DNA of 64,000 nt, taken from contig NZ_JAGDYM010000009.1 in assembly GCF_017565745.1 (NCBI RefSeq), forward strand, positions 62,001 through 126,000, written 5' to 3'. The first letter of the stretch is position 1. Every line of letters starts with the position of its first letter. Positions 32,398-42,067 of the stretch are shown piece after piece. Source of the stretch: Leucobacter weissii. GTDB taxonomy: Bacteria; Actinomycetota; Actinomycetes; Actinomycetales; Microbacteriaceae. The translations under genes and the position numbers were made by a program. The notes below the pieces were generated by a model. It searched no databases, had not been told where the DNA came from, and saw only the letters and a list, made by a program, of their open reading frames with translations.

Positions 32398-33425
32398 CAG
32401 TGGATCACCTCGATCTCCGCCACCTGGCCGAGCGCCGCGATCGCGTGCTCGATGCGCAACTCGTCGCCGATGAGTTCGAGAGTCACCTGGCCGAACAACC
32501 GGCCGCCCACCTCGGTGACGCCACCGTGCACGATACTCACCCCGACGCCGCGCTCGGCCAGCGTCCGGAAGATCAAGGGCTGATCGACCCCCTCGTCGCG
32601 GAAGATGACGCTCACGAGCGCGCCGCGATGCCGGGCCCGCAGCTCGCTCAACTGCTCCGGGCCCGGGCGCGTCGGCAGCGCCGTCGCGACGAAGCGACGC
32701 GCGGTGTCGCTCTGCGGCCGGGAGAACACCTCGAAGACGTCGCCCTGCTCGACGACCCGCCCGCCGTCCATGACCGTGACCCGATGCGCGAGCTCGCGCA
32801 CCACGCTCATCTCGTGGGTGATCAGGATGATCGTGATGCCGAGCTCCTGGTTCACCCGGCGCAGCAGCGCGAGCACCTCGAGGGAGGTCTCCGGGTCGAG
32901 GGCGCTCGTGGCCTCGTCCGCCAGCAGCACGCCGGGGTTCGTGGCGAGCGCCCGGGCGATGCCGACGCGCTGCTTCTGCCCGCCCGAGAGCTGTTCGCGG
33001 TAGGCGCCGGCCTTGTCCTCCAGGCCGACGAAGGCGAGCAACTCATCGACGCGGGCCGCCCGCTCGGCCTTCGGCATGCCCGCGACGACGAGCGGATACT
33101 CCACGTTCTGCGCCACCGTCCTGGAGTGGAGCAGGTTGAAGTGCTGGAAGATCATCCCGAGACCCGGCCTCACCCGGCGGAGCTGTCGCTCGTCGAGCCC
33201 GCTCACCACCTGCTCGCCCACGGCGATCCGCCCCTCGGTCACCTGCTCGAGCCCGTTGATGAGTCGCAGCACCGTGCTCTTGCCCGCGCCCGAGTAGCCG
33301 ATGATCGCGTGGATCTCGCCGGAGGCGATGTCGATCGACACGTCGTCTACGGCGAGCACCGGGGCGGTGTCGCGTCCCGGCTGGGGGAACCGCTTCACCA
33401 CCCCGGTGAGTGTGACCCGCGTCAT
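32397..33425 (-). CDS. metN: Methionine ABC transporter ATP-binding protein
   Basis: A 342-residue ATPase of the methionine importer. Walker A is GYSGAGKST (about residue 43), the signature is LSGGQKQRVGIARALA, Walker B is VLLADEATSALD and the H-loop is ITHEMSV. The C-terminal 90 residues form the NIL regulatory domain that senses cytosolic methionine (LSELRARHRGALVSVIFRDE; EHAIAALGQVAEIEVIH). It lies 14 bases after metQ. Confidence 0.95.
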   Translation of the reverse strand: MTRVTLTGVVKRFPQPGRDTAPVLAVDDVSIDIASGEIHAIIGYSGAGKSTVLRLINGLEQVTEGRIAVGEQVVSGLDERQLRRVRPGLGMIFQHFNLLHSRTVAQNVEYPLVVAGMPKAERAARVDELLAFVGLEDKAGAYREQLSGGQKQRVGIARALATNPGVLLADEATSALDPETSLEVLALLRRVNQELGITIILITHEMSVVRELAHRVTVMDGGRVVEQGDVFEVFSRPQSDTARRFVATALPTRPGPEQLSELRARHRGALVSVIFRDEGVDQPLIFRTLAERGVGVSIVHGGVTEVGGRLFGQVTLELIGDELRIEHAIAALGQVAEIEVIH

Positions 33426-33439
33426 AGCCGCTGAGTCTA

Positions 33440-34351
33440 CTACTCGGCGATGTCGGACTGCACCTGCGCGAGGCTCTCCTGAAGCTCGGCCGCGGGCGTC
33501 GTCGTGAAGACGGCCGTGTTGCCCGAGACCTCCTGCACGCCGTCGAGCACGTCCTGGTTGTTCTGGTAGATCTCCACCAGCTTGAGGTAGGTCGGGTTGT
33601 CCTTGTCCGCGGCGCGGGAGGCGAAGATGTTGATGTAGGGGAATGCCGCGGGATCGCTGGGATCGTCCTGCGCGATGGCGTCCGAGAACTCGAGCCCGGC
33701 GTCCGGCACGAAGTCGTTGTTGATGATCGCCGCCGCCACGTCGCCGAGCGAGGTCGCGGTCAGCGCCGCGTCCAGCTCGGTCACCTCCACGCGCGACTGA
33801 TCGGCGATGATGTCGTCGGGGGTGGAGGTGACCGACCCGCCGCCCTCCAGCGCGATGAGCCCGGCGGACTGCAGCACGAGGAGGCCCCGGGCCCGGTTGG
33901 TCTCGTCGGACGGGACGGCGACCGTGGCGCCATCCGGGATGTCCTCGACGCTCTCGAACTGGGTCGAGTAGAGGCCCAGCGGATAGATCGCCGTGGAGCC
34001 GATCGGCTGCAGATCATCGCCCGTGGCGTTGTTGTGCTGCGCCAGGTAGATGATGTGCTGGAACTGGTTCAGGTCGATCTCCCCCGCGGTGAGGGCGGGG
34101 TTCGGCAGATTGTAGTCCGAGAAGTCGACGAGTTCGACCTCGATGCCCTCCTCCGCGGCGGCGTCGACGAAGACCTCCCAGTAGGGGTCGCTCGCACCGA
34201 CCACGCCGAGCTTCACGCTCTCCGCGGCAGGGGTCTCGTCCGCGGGGGCCTCCTCGGCGGCGGGGGTCGCGCATCCGGCCAGCGCCGTGGTGAGCGCGAG
34301 GGCGAGAGCTGCGATGGGAACGGCGAGTGAGCCGCGCTTCTTCAGAGACAT
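33440..34351 (-). CDS. metQ: Methionine ABC transporter substrate-binding lipoprotein
   Basis: A 303-residue NlpA/MetQ-family lipoprotein that captures methionine outside the membrane. The signal peptide ends in a lipobox LAGC with the lipidated Cys at residue 27, followed by a Glu/Ala/Pro linker. Family motifs are VELVDFSDYNLPNPALTAGE, DLNQFQHIIYL and GSTAIYPLGLYS. I chose the ATG at 34351 because it gives a clean signal peptide; 34 extra residues upstream are open but not peptide-like. I looked for a SAM riboswitch upstream and could not recognise one. Confidence 0.94.
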   Translation of the reverse strand: MSLKKRGSLAVPIAALALALTTALAGCATPAAEEAPADETPAAESVKLGVVGASDPYWEVFVDAAAEEGIEVELVDFSDYNLPNPALTAGEIDLNQFQHIIYLAQHNNATGDDLQPIGSTAIYPLGLYSTQFESVEDIPDGATVAVPSDETNRARGLLVLQSAGLIALEGGGSVTSTPDDIIADQSRVEVTELDAALTATSLGDVAAAIINNDFVPDAGLEFSDAIAQDDPSDPAAFPYINIFASRAADKDNPTYLKLVEIYQNNQDVLDGVQEVSGNTAVFTTTPAAELQESLAQVQSDIAE

Positions 34352-34597
34352 GGTCGAATCCTTGATCTGTGTTTCGGTGGATGTTCGTGAACGGCAGCCT
34401 CGGTGAGTGTCGTCGGCTGCGACGCCTTCCATCGTGACCAATCGCCGACGCACCGCGAAATGCTCGCGTCACAGGAGGTCACGAGATCGTTACGCCCCCG
34501 TGACCTGCCCGGTCGTGGGATACTGGAGGCAGGCGCAGACGACGCCGAGGCGGGCAGGCCACTTCGATCCGAGCAGCGGAAGGAACCCACCGTTCAG

Positions 34598-36037
34598 ATG
34601 AACCAGCAAGCCGACGAGTACCTTGAAGCGTGGAAGGCCAAGCAGGAGCTCGCCGAGCGATTGATCCCGCTGATCGGGCAGTTGTACCGCGACCACGATG
34701 TGGTGATGTCGGTCCACGGCCGCAGCCTGGTGGGCCGGTCCGCCATCGATGTCATCCGGGCGCACAGCTACGCCAGGAAGATCGACGACGTCGAGCTGCC
34801 GCTCGACGAGACCGCCCGGGTCGTCGAGGCGCTCGCGGCGATCCAGCCCGGCCCGGTGTCCCTCGACCTGGCGCTGCTGGTCAACGGCTTCCGCCAGTCG
34901 GGAGCGGACGATCTGGAGGCGTATCTGCGCGAGCATCTCGCTCCGGCGATCGGCACCGAGCGGAAGACGGGGACCGATGTGGTGCTCTACGGCTTCGGCA
35001 GGATCGGCCGCCTCCTGGCCCGCATCATCATCGATCACTCCGGCAGCGGCAACACCCTGAACCTGCGCGCGATCGTGGTGCGCAAGGGATCGGAGAACGA
35101 TCTCGTCAAGCGCGCCAACCTCCTCCGCAGGGACTCGGTCCACGGCCCGTTCAACGGCATCATCAAGGTGCTCGAGGAGGAGAACGCGATCCTCGCCAAC
35201 GGCGTGCGCATCCAGGTGATCTACTCGGACGATCCGGCGAGCGTCGACTACACGGGCTACGGCATCGAGAACGCGATCCTCGTGGACAACACCGGCAGGT
35301 GGCGCGACGCCGAGGGGCTGGGCCAGCACCTGCGGAACCGCGGCATCGCGCGGGTGCTGCTCACTGCTCCGGGCAAGGGAGACATGCTGAACGTCGTGTA
35401 CGGCGTGAACAGTCACGCGATCACCGACGAGCACACGATCGTCTCCGCCGCCTCGTGCACGACCAACGCGATCACGCCCGTGCTGAAGGTGCTCAACGAC
35501 ACCTTCGGCGTGAAGCGCGGGCACGTCGAGACGGTGCACGCCTACACCAACGACCAGAACCTCATCGACAACTTCCACAAGGGCGACCGCCGCGGACGCT
35601 CGGCCGCGCTCAACATGGTGCTCACCGAGACCGGCGCGGCCAAGGCCGTCGCCAAGGCGCTGCCCGAGTTCGAGGGCAAGCTCACCGGCAACGCGATCCG
35701 GGTGCCCACGCCCGACGTCTCCATGGCGGTGCTGAACCTGCAGTTCGGGCGCGAGGTCACCCGGGACGAGATCAACTCCCACCTCGAGCGGGTCGCGCTG
35801 ACCGGGGCGCTGCGCACGCAGATCGACTACGTCGAGTCCCCGGAGATCGTGTCGACGGATTTCGTCGGCAGCAACCGCGCGGGCATCGTCGACGGGCTCG
35901 CCACGATCGCCTCCGGCGACAGCGCGGTGCTCTACGTCTGGTACGACAACGAGTACGGCTACAGCTGCCAGGTCGTGCGCATCATCGAGCAGCTGGCTGG
36001 GAGCCACCCGGCTCATCTCCCGGCGCGCACCGACTGA
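34598..36037 (+). CDS. gapB: Glyceraldehyde-3-phosphate dehydrogenase, long GapB-type
   Basis: Interconverts glyceraldehyde-3-phosphate and 1,3-bisphosphoglycerate. The 479-residue protein has an extra N-terminal domain of about 125 residues before the Rossmann motif VVLYGFGRIGRLLAR, and the catalytic Cys287 in SAASCTTNAITP. The length and extension match the long GapB form of Corynebacterium, which acts mainly in gluconeogenesis. The C-terminus retains WYDNEYGYSCQVVRII. A Usp gene follows after 50 bases. It is divergent from metQ with a 246-base gap that holds both leaders; I see no clear operator there. Confidence 0.92.
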   Translation: MNQQADEYLEAWKAKQELAERLIPLIGQLYRDHDVVMSVHGRSLVGRSAIDVIRAHSYARKIDDVELPLDETARVVEALAAIQPGPVSLDLALLVNGFRQSGADDLEAYLREHLAPAIGTERKTGTDVVLYGFGRIGRLLARIIIDHSGSGNTLNLRAIVVRKGSENDLVKRANLLRRDSVHGPFNGIIKVLEEENAILANGVRIQVIYSDDPASVDYTGYGIENAILVDNTGRWRDAEGLGQHLRNRGIARVLLTAPGKGDMLNVVYGVNSHAITDEHTIVSAASCTTNAITPVLKVLNDTFGVKRGHVETVHAYTNDQNLIDNFHKGDRRGRSAALNMVLTETGAAKAVAKALPEFEGKLTGNAIRVPTPDVSMAVLNLQFGREVTRDEINSHLERVALTGALRTQIDYVESPEIVSTDFVGSNRAGIVDGLATIASGDSAVLYVWYDNEYGYSCQVVRIIEQLAGSHPAHLPARTD

Positions 36038-36087
36038 CGGCCGGGACGAGCGTCCGCATCCATCCACGAGGAAAGAGGGTCACCGAA

Positions 36088-36936
36088 ATGGCGGAGAAGT
36101 ACATCATCGGAGTCGACGGTTCCGAGCAGAGCCGCACGGCGCTCGAATGGGGCCTCACCCGCGCCGCGCAGAGCGGGGCGACGGTCGAACTGCTCCACGT
36201 CGCGGACGACTCCTTCCTGTCCGAGAGCGTGGCGTTCCTCTCCGAGGCGCAGGCCGCCTCGGAGAAGATGCTCGAGGCGGAGCGGGAGTTCGCGCGGGAA
36301 TCCGGCTTCACCGGCCAGATCTCGGGCACCGCGGTGGTCGGACATCCCATCGCGGAGGTCGAGAACGCCTCGCGGCACGCGGATCTCGTGATCCTCGGAG
36401 CGCACGCCGGCAGCAAGCTCGCGGGCTCGTTCTTCGGCACGCGCGCCGTGAAGATCGCTGCGGTGGCGCACTGCCCCGTCGCCGTCGTGCCGAGCAACGT
36501 CGAGGGGAAGCCGCAGCCGGGCGTGGTCGTCGGCGTCGACGGCAGCGAGGCGTCCCAGCGCGCCATCGCCTTCGCAGCCGAGGAGGCGTCGTTCCGCGGG
36601 GTCCCCCTGATCGCGGTCTACGCCTGGATGCCCCCGCTCACCCCCGGGCTCGAGTACCTCTGGAGCGAGGAGCTGGTCGAATCCCAGCGCTCCGCTGCCG
36701 AGGAGTCCATCGCGATCGGCACGGCGGGCCTCGCCGAGCGCTACCCGGATCTCTCGGTGGAGCGCAGGATCGTGCAGGCCCCGCCGGTGGCCGCGATCCT
36801 GCAGGCGGCCGAAGACGCCGATACCATCGTCGTGGGCAGCCGCGGCCGCGGCGGGCTGCAGCGCCTGCTGCTCGGATCGGTCAGCCACGGAGTGCTGCAG
36901 GCACTCCCCCGCACCACCATCGTCACGCGGGCCTGA
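36088..36936 (+). CDS. Universal stress protein, tandem Usp domains
   Basis: A 282-residue cytosolic protein of two Usp domains (about residues 4-143 and 149-281). Each has an ATP-binding pattern: ILGAHAGSKLAGSFFGTRA in the first and VVGSRGRGGLQRLLLGSVS in the second, both close to GxxGxxxxxxxxxG(S/T). Such double Usp proteins are common in Actinobacteria and are induced in stationary phase or hypoxia. GAGGAAAGAGGG precedes the ATG. It probably shares a transcript with gapB. Confidence 0.92.
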   Translation: MAEKYIIGVDGSEQSRTALEWGLTRAAQSGATVELLHVADDSFLSESVAFLSEAQAASEKMLEAEREFARESGFTGQISGTAVVGHPIAEVENASRHADLVILGAHAGSKLAGSFFGTRAVKIAAVAHCPVAVVPSNVEGKPQPGVVVGVDGSEASQRAIAFAAEEASFRGVPLIAVYAWMPPLTPGLEYLWSEELVESQRSAAEESIAIGTAGLAERYPDLSVERRIVQAPPVAAILQAAEDADTIVVGSRGRGGLQRLLLGSVSHGVLQALPRTTIVTRA

Positions 36937-37064
36937 GCCGGACCCCGCTCGCGACGGCATCGCGCTCGCCCGGCCGACGCGACTTCGCACTATGATGATG
37001 GGACGAGTCGCAGGCGCCGACCGAGTGCGTTCGGCCCGCGATCGCGATACACGATGAGGTGCCG

Positions 37065-38417
37065 ATGCGCGAGAATCCCTGGGTGGCGGTGAATCGCGGT
37101 GCTTCCGTGCAGGAGCGGAAGCGAACCGTGGCGCTCGCCCACGAGCTGCTGCTCGCCGAGCGGTCGTCCGGCACGGTCGCGCTGACCGGTGTCGAGGATC
37201 CCTCCCGACGCGCGGGGATGCGGCGGATCGTGCTCGACTCCTGGGCCCGATCCGCGCCGAGGCTCGACCCGGATCGGCTTCCGGATCAGGACATCCCGGC
37301 GGAGGCCGAGCTCCGGGCGCGGCGCAGCGCGCATCCGCTTCATCCCCTGCTGCCCGTGCTGCGCAGACTGCTCATCGCGGAGGCGGAGGATGCCGGCCTG
37401 CTCGTCGCCGTCGGGGACGCCTCGGGACGCCTGCTCTGGGTCGAGGGCGATCACCGGCTCCGAGCGGAGGCCGAGGCGATGGGGTTCGTCGCAGGAGCGG
37501 AATGGTCGGAGCGGGTGGTCGGCACCAGCGCGCCCGGAACCGCCATCGCCCTCGACCACGGCGTGCAGGTGATGGGAGCGGAGCATTTCAACCGGCACGT
37601 GCACCGCTGGAGCTGCACCGCGGCGCCCGTCCACGATCCGGTGACGGGATCCGTGCTCGGGGTGATCGACATCACCGGAGGCGATGAGGCCGTCGAGCCG
37701 CAGACGCTGACGCTCATCGAGGCCGCCGTCGCCGTGCTGGAGACCGAGCTTCGGCTCACGGCGCTCCGCGCGATGGTCGAGCCCGCGACGAACCCGACTC
37801 TCACCGCCGCGCGCAGGAGGACCTCGCCCGAGCTGTCGGTCCTGGGCGCCGCCGCCCATCGGCTCCGCGCGGACGCGAGCGCGCGCGAGACCCGGCTGAG
37901 CCTGCGCCACGCCGAGATCCTGCTGCTCCTCGCCTGGCATCCGGACGGGTTGAGCAGCCGGCGGCTCGCCGAGCTGATCTACGGCAGCCCCGATTCGGAA
38001 GGCACGCTGCGCGCCGAGCTCGTGCGGCTCAGGCAGCAGCTGAGCGGGCTGCGAACGGGGTTGGAACTGCTCCCGAAGCCCTACCGCCTCTCCGCACCGC
38101 TCGGCTCCGACGCGGCGCGGGTGCTGCGCCTGCTCCACCGCGGATCCCATCGGCAGGCGCTCGGCCTGGCCGCGGGGCCGGTCCTCCCAGATTCGAATTC
38201 GCCGGGGGTGCTGGAGATACGGGACCGGGTCGCCGGGTCGCTCCGCGAGGCGATGCTCGCGGATGCCGCCGTGGACGTGCTCGAGGCGTACGCGAGGAGC
38301 GACCATGCTGTGGACGATCCGGAGATCTGGTGGGCTCTCCTGCGCCGGCTGCCGGCCCGGTCTCCGAAGCGCGCGCAGGTGGTCGCCCACCTCGAGCACC
38401 TCGCCGGCTCGGACTGA
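37065..38417 (+). CDS. GAF-domain activator (AcoR-like N-terminus) of the aldehyde dehydrogenase locus
   Basis: A 450-residue regulator. Residues about 40-225 are the AcoR-like sensory part with a GAF domain (RRIVLDSWARSAPRLDPDRL; LLVAVGDASGRLLWVEGD; FNRHVHRWSCTAAPVHDPVT). There is no sigma-54 AAA+ domain. The C-terminal 200 residues carry a winged-helix-like segment (ILLLLAWHPDGLSSRRLAEL and SEGTLRAELVRLRQQLSG). This layout is recurrent in Actinobacteria next to acetaldehyde dehydrogenase. GAGG lies 6 bases before the ATG at 37065; a GTG at 37059 is also possible. Palindromes in the gap to the dehydrogenase are its likely target. Confidence 0.85.
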   Translation: MRENPWVAVNRGASVQERKRTVALAHELLLAERSSGTVALTGVEDPSRRAGMRRIVLDSWARSAPRLDPDRLPDQDIPAEAELRARRSAHPLHPLLPVLRRLLIAEAEDAGLLVAVGDASGRLLWVEGDHRLRAEAEAMGFVAGAEWSERVVGTSAPGTAIALDHGVQVMGAEHFNRHVHRWSCTAAPVHDPVTGSVLGVIDITGGDEAVEPQTLTLIEAAVAVLETELRLTALRAMVEPATNPTLTAARRRTSPELSVLGAAAHRLRADASARETRLSLRHAEILLLLAWHPDGLSSRRLAELIYGSPDSEGTLRAELVRLRQQLSGLRTGLELLPKPYRLSAPLGSDAARVLRLLHRGSHRQALGLAAGPVLPDSNSPGVLEIRDRVAGSLREAMLADAAVDVLEAYARSDHAVDDPEIWWALLRRLPARSPKRAQVVAHLEHLAGSD

Positions 38418-38447
38418 GGGGCCTCGGTCGCGCGTCTGAGACACGAC

Positions 38448-38470
38448 TGCAACGTGGTTGCAACGTTGCA
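38448..38470 (+). promoter_or_regulatory. Overlapping TGCAAC/GTTGCA palindromes upstream of aldehyde dehydrogenase
   Basis: TGCAAC-GTG-GTTGCA (38448-38462) overlaps the perfect palindrome TGCAACGTTGCA (38459-38470). The shared half-site gives three to four contacts in 23 bases, 68 bases before the dehydrogenase ATG. TGCAAC palindromes of this kind occur in AcoR-type target promoters, so the upstream GAF regulator is the natural candidate to bind. Confidence 0.7.
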
Positions 38471-38537
38471 CCGCGTAACGTCTCGGACACCCCACTACCG
38501 GGGCATGACGACCGACAAAGATGTCAAGGAGAACGAC

Positions 38538-40061
38538 ATGACCGTCTACGCAGCGCCGGGGACGCCCGGTTCCAAGGTGACCTTCCGCAGTCGCTACGAG
38601 CACTACATCGGCGGCGAATGGGTCGCCCCGAAGCTGGGCCAGTACTTCGAGAACGTCACCCCCGTGACCGGCAAGGCCTTCACCGAGGTGGGGCGCGGCA
38701 CCGCCGAGGACATCGAGGCCGCCCTCGACGCCGCGCACGCCGCGGCGCCCGCCTGGGGCAGGACCAGCCCGGCCGAGCGAGCGCTGGTGCTGAACCGGAT
38801 CGCCGATCGCATCGAGGAGAACCTCGAGCAGATCGCCGTCGCCGAGACCTGGGACAACGGCAAGCCGGTGCGCGAGACGCTCAACGCCGACATCCCGCTC
38901 GCGGTCGACCACTTCCGCTACTTCGCCGGCGCGATCCGTGCGCAGGAGGGGCGCCTCTCGCAGCTCGACGACGACACCACCGCCTACCACTTCCACGAGC
39001 CGCTGGGCGTGGTCGGCCAGATCATCCCCTGGAACTTCCCGATCCTCATGGCGGTCTGGAAACTCGCCCCCGCGCTCGCAGCCGGCAACGCGGTCGTCCT
39101 GAAGCCGGCCGAGCAGACCCCGGCGTCGATCCTCGTGCTGTTCGAGATCATCGGGGATCTGCTGCCCCCCGGCGTGGTCAACATCGTCAACGGCTTCGGG
39201 CTCGAGGCCGGCAAGCCGCTCGCCTCGAACAAGCGCATCCGCAAGATCGCCTTCACCGGCGAGACGACGACGGGCCGCCTGATCTCGCAGTACGCCTCCG
39301 AGAACCTCATCCCGGTGACCCTGGAGCTCGGCGGCAAGAGCCCGAACCTCTTCTTCGAGGACGTCGTCGCCCAGGACGACGCCTTCTACGACAAGGCGCA
39401 GGAGGGCTTCACGCTGTTCGCCTTCAACCAGGGCGAGGTCTGCACCTGCCCGTCGCGCGCGCTCATCCAGGAGAGCATCGCGGATCGCTTCCTGGGCGAT
39501 GTGGTGCCCCGCACGCAGGCGATCATCCAGGGCAATCCGCTCGACACCGACACGCAGGTGGGCGCGCAGGCCTCCACCGACCAGCTCGAGAAGATCCTCT
39601 CCTACATCGACATCGGCAAGCAGGAGGGCGCTGAGGTGCTGACCGGCGGCGGTCGCGCCGACATCGGCGGCGAGTTCGCCGACGGCTTCTACGTGCAGCC
39701 GACGATCTTCCGAGGCCACAACAGGCAGCGCATCTTCCAGGAGGAGATCTTCGGGCCGGTCGTGGCGGTGACCACCTTCTCCGACTACGACGACGCCCTG
39801 AGCATCGCCAACGACACCCTGTACGGGCTCGGCGCGGGCGTGTGGAGCCGCAACGGCAACGTCGCCTACCGGGCGGGGCGCGATATCCAGGCCGGCCGCG
39901 TGTGGGTGAACAACTACCACGCCTACCCCGCGCACGCCGCCTTCGGCGGCTACAAGTCGAGCGGGATCGGGCGCGAGAACCACCTGATGATGCTCGATCA
40001 TTACCAGCAGACCAAGAACCTGCTGGTCAGCTACAGCGAGAACAAGCTCGGGTTCTTCTGA
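38538..40061 (+). CDS. exaC: Aldehyde dehydrogenase (acetaldehyde-type, ExaC-like)
   Basis: A 507-residue NAD+-dependent aldehyde dehydrogenase that oxidises acetaldehyde or similar short aldehydes. Motifs are [20 protein letters not shown], the catalytic Glu in [12 protein letters not shown] and the catalytic Cys in [15 protein letters not shown]; the adjacent second Cys is typical of the ExaC/AldA group. AAGGAGA precedes the ATG; 28 open residues further upstream overlap the operator and are unlikely to be translated. It is preceded by its probable activator gene and followed by DUF779, a conserved trio. Confidence 0.93.
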   Translation: MTVYAAPGTPGSKVTFRSRYEHYIGGEWVAPKLGQYFENVTPVTGKAFTEVGRGTAEDIEAALDAAHAAAPAWGRTSPAERALVLNRIADRIEENLEQIAVAETWDNGKPVRETLNADIPLAVDHFRYFAGAIRAQEGRLSQLDDDTTAYHFHEPLGVVGQIIPWNFPILMAVWKLAPALAAGNAVVLKPAEQTPASILVLFEIIGDLLPPGVVNIVNGFGLEAGKPLASNKRIRKIAFTGETTTGRLISQYASENLIPVTLELGGKSPNLFFEDVVAQDDAFYDKAQEGFTLFAFNQGEVCTCPSRALIQESIADRFLGDVVPRTQAIIQGNPLDTDTQVGAQASTDQLEKILSYIDIGKQEGAEVLTGGGRADIGGEFADGFYVQPTIFRGHNRQRIFQEEIFGPVVAVTTFSDYDDALSIANDTLYGLGAGVWSRNGNVAYRAGRDIQAGRVWVNNYHAYPAHAAFGGYKSSGIGRENHLMMLDHYQQTKNLLVSYSENKLGFF

Positions 40062-40134
40062 ACCCGAGCACGAGGCCCGGGCGGAGCGGCCGGAGCGGAG
40101 CGCTCCGGCCGCTGCCCCAGGAGGGAGCACCACG

Positions 40135-40548
40135 ATGTCAGAGGAGATCCTCGCCGATCCGGCGATCCCCGGCGAGACGCGCCCCCGACTGGCGTTCGCT
40201 TCGGACACGGTCGAGTTGCTGCACGCGCTCTGGGACAGACACGGCCCGCTGATGTTCCACCAGTCCGGAGGGTGCTGCGACGGCAGTTCGCCCATGTGCT
40301 ACCCCCTCGGCGACTTCATCATCGGCGGCGCCGACGTGCAGCTCGGGACCGTCGACCTCGGGCCGGCACCGGGCGACCTGTCGGGCGCGCACCGCACGGT
40401 GCCGTTCTACATGTCGGCGGAGCAGTTCGAGTACTGGAAGCACACCTTTCTCACCATCGACGTGGTCGACGGCCGCGGCTCGGGCTTCTCGGTCGAGGCG
40501 CCGGAGGGCAAGCGCTTCCTCACCCGCTCCCGGCTCATGGACGGTTGA
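40135..40548 (+). CDS. DUF779 protein linked to aldehyde dehydrogenase
   Basis: A 137-residue DUF779 family protein. The conserved Cys-rich core is FHQSGGCCDGSSPMCYPLGD, followed by FYMSAEQFEYWKHTFLTIDV. The family is almost always encoded next to acetaldehyde dehydrogenase, as here (73 bases downstream), so an accessory or metal-handling role in aldehyde oxidation is inferred; the reaction is unknown. A GGAGGG precedes the ATG. Confidence 0.9.
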   Translation: MSEEILADPAIPGETRPRLAFASDTVELLHALWDRHGPLMFHQSGGCCDGSSPMCYPLGDFIIGGADVQLGTVDLGPAPGDLSGAHRTVPFYMSAEQFEYWKHTFLTIDVVDGRGSGFSVEAPEGKRFLTRSRLMDG

Positions 40549-40573
40549 TCCTGCCCTCGGGGCGAATCGGGGT

Positions 40574-40677
<104 letters not shown>

Positions 40678-40705
40678 ACCCCGGCTCGACGCGGTGTGCA
40701 TACAC

Positions 40706-40711
40706 TAGAGT
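40706..40711 (+). promoter_or_regulatory. -10 element of the M20-MFS operon (leaderless candidate)
   Basis: TAGAGT ends 6 bases before the ATG of the M20 peptidase gene. The upstream C run ends 28 bases before this hexamer, so the tract covers the -50 to -70 region and could affect promoter activity. Confidence 0.5.
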
Positions 40712-40717
40712 GAACTC

Positions 40718-42067
40718 ATGGCGAATGCGGTCGAGGTGGACCCCCGGCCGGGCAGCGACGAGCGCCTCGCCCGGATGATCCGCATCCCCACGGTATCGGC
40801 GGAGCTGGAGCAGCGCGGCGGTGGGCCCTTCGAGGCGTTCGTCTCGCTGCTCGAAGAGCTCTATCCGCTCGTGCATCGCCGGCTCGCCCGCGAGCGGATC
40901 ACGCAGTTCGGCCTGCTGTTCCACTGGCGCGGCCGCAACCGAGACGCCGATCCGGCGGTGCTCATGGCCCACTACGACGTCGTGCCGGTGGATGAGAGCG
41001 ACCCCTGGACGCATCCCCCGTTCGCCGGACGGATCGAGCACGGTTGGGTCCACGGGAGAGGGGCGCTCGACGACAAGGGCCCCCTGCTCGTCATCCTGGA
41101 GGCGGTGGAGAACCTGCTCGCGGCCGATTTCGTGCCGGCCCGCGACGTCTATCTCTCCTTCGGCGGCAACGAGGAGAGCTTCGGCGCCGCGGCGCGGGAG
41201 ATCTCCGAGACCCTGCACCAGAGGGGCATCGCTCCGTGGATCGTGCTCGACGAGGGCGGGGCCGTCACCGATGCGCCGCTGCCCTTCGTGTCGGGTACCG
41301 CGGCGATGGTGGGCGTCGGCGAGAAGGGACTCGCCACGGTGCGCCTCACGGCCCGCAGCGAGGGGGGCCACGCCTCCGTGCCGCCCCGTCTCACCGCCGT
41401 CGGTCGGGTCGCCCGCGCGGTGGACCGGCTCACCCCGCGCATCTTCCCCGCCCGCGCGCCTCGGGCGATCCCGCGCATGCTGCGACTCTTCGCGGCACGC
41501 AGCTCGGGGGCCGGCCGGATCCTCTACCGCACGCTCTCCGCCTGGCCCTGGCTGAACGCGCGCGCGTTCGCGGCTCTGGGCGGCGAGGCCGCGGCGCTCG
41601 TGCGCACCACGATCGCGCCCACCAGGCTGAGCGGCGGGACGGCGAACAACGTGCTTCCCTCGCAGGCGAGTGCGACGGTGAATCTGCGCCTCGCACTCGG
41701 GGAGACGGTCGCCGGCGCCGTGCGGCGCCTGCGGCGCCGGATCGCGGACCCGCTGGTCGACATCGAGGTGGTGGAGGGCAACGATCCCTCCCCGGAGTCG
41801 TCTGCGGACCACGCGCCCTTCGCGCTCATCGCGCGCGCCGTGGGCGCCTCGCATCCCGAAGCGGTCACGGTGCCCTACGTCACGATGGCCGCGACCGACT
41901 CGCGCTACTTCCACCGCTTCTGCGCGAGCACCTATCGTTTCGCGCCGCTCGCCATGAACGCCGAGCTGCGCGCCACCATCCACGGCGTCGACGAACGGGT
42001 CGAGATCGCCGAGCTGCATCGCGGCGAGCGCTTCCACCGCGCACTGATCGAGGGGCTGCCCGCATGA
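40718..42067 (+). CDS. M20-family metallopeptidase
   Basis: A 449-residue dizinc peptidase of the M20 family, closest in layout to the carboxypeptidase S/dipeptidase group. Metal ligands and catalytic residues are seen in LMAHYDVVPVDESDPWTHPP (His, Asp), GRGALDDKGPL (Asp), FGGNEESFG (general-base Glu and ligand) and a late YFHRFCASTYRFAP. The dimerisation domain lies between. There is no signal peptide, so it should hydrolyse peptides in the cytosol. Its stop overlaps the next start (ATGA), so it works with an MFS transporter. Confidence 0.9.
   Translation: MANAVEVDPRPGSDERLARMIRIPTVSAELEQRGGGPFEAFVSLLEELYPLVHRRLARERITQFGLLFHWRGRNRDADPAVLMAHYDVVPVDESDPWTHPPFAGRIEHGWVHGRGALDDKGPLLVILEAVENLLAADFVPARDVYLSFGGNEESFGAAAREISETLHQRGIAPWIVLDEGGAVTDAPLPFVSGTAAMVGVGEKGLATVRLTARSEGGHASVPPRLTAVGRVARAVDRLTPRIFPARAPRAIPRMLRLFAARSSGAGRILYRTLSAWPWLNARAFAALGGEAAALVRTTIAPTRLSGGTANNVLPSQASATVNLRLALGETVAGAVRRLRRRIADPLVDIEVVEGNDPSPESSADHAPFALIARAVGASHPEAVTVPYVTMAATDSRYFHRFCASTYRFAPLAMNAELRATIHGVDERVEIAELHRGERFHRALIEGLPA

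Noticed and set aside
34352-34597. SAM riboswitch before metQ
   Set aside because: I could not recognise the conserved core of SAM-I, SAM-II or SAM-IV in the metQ leader; a covariance-model search would be needed to exclude it.
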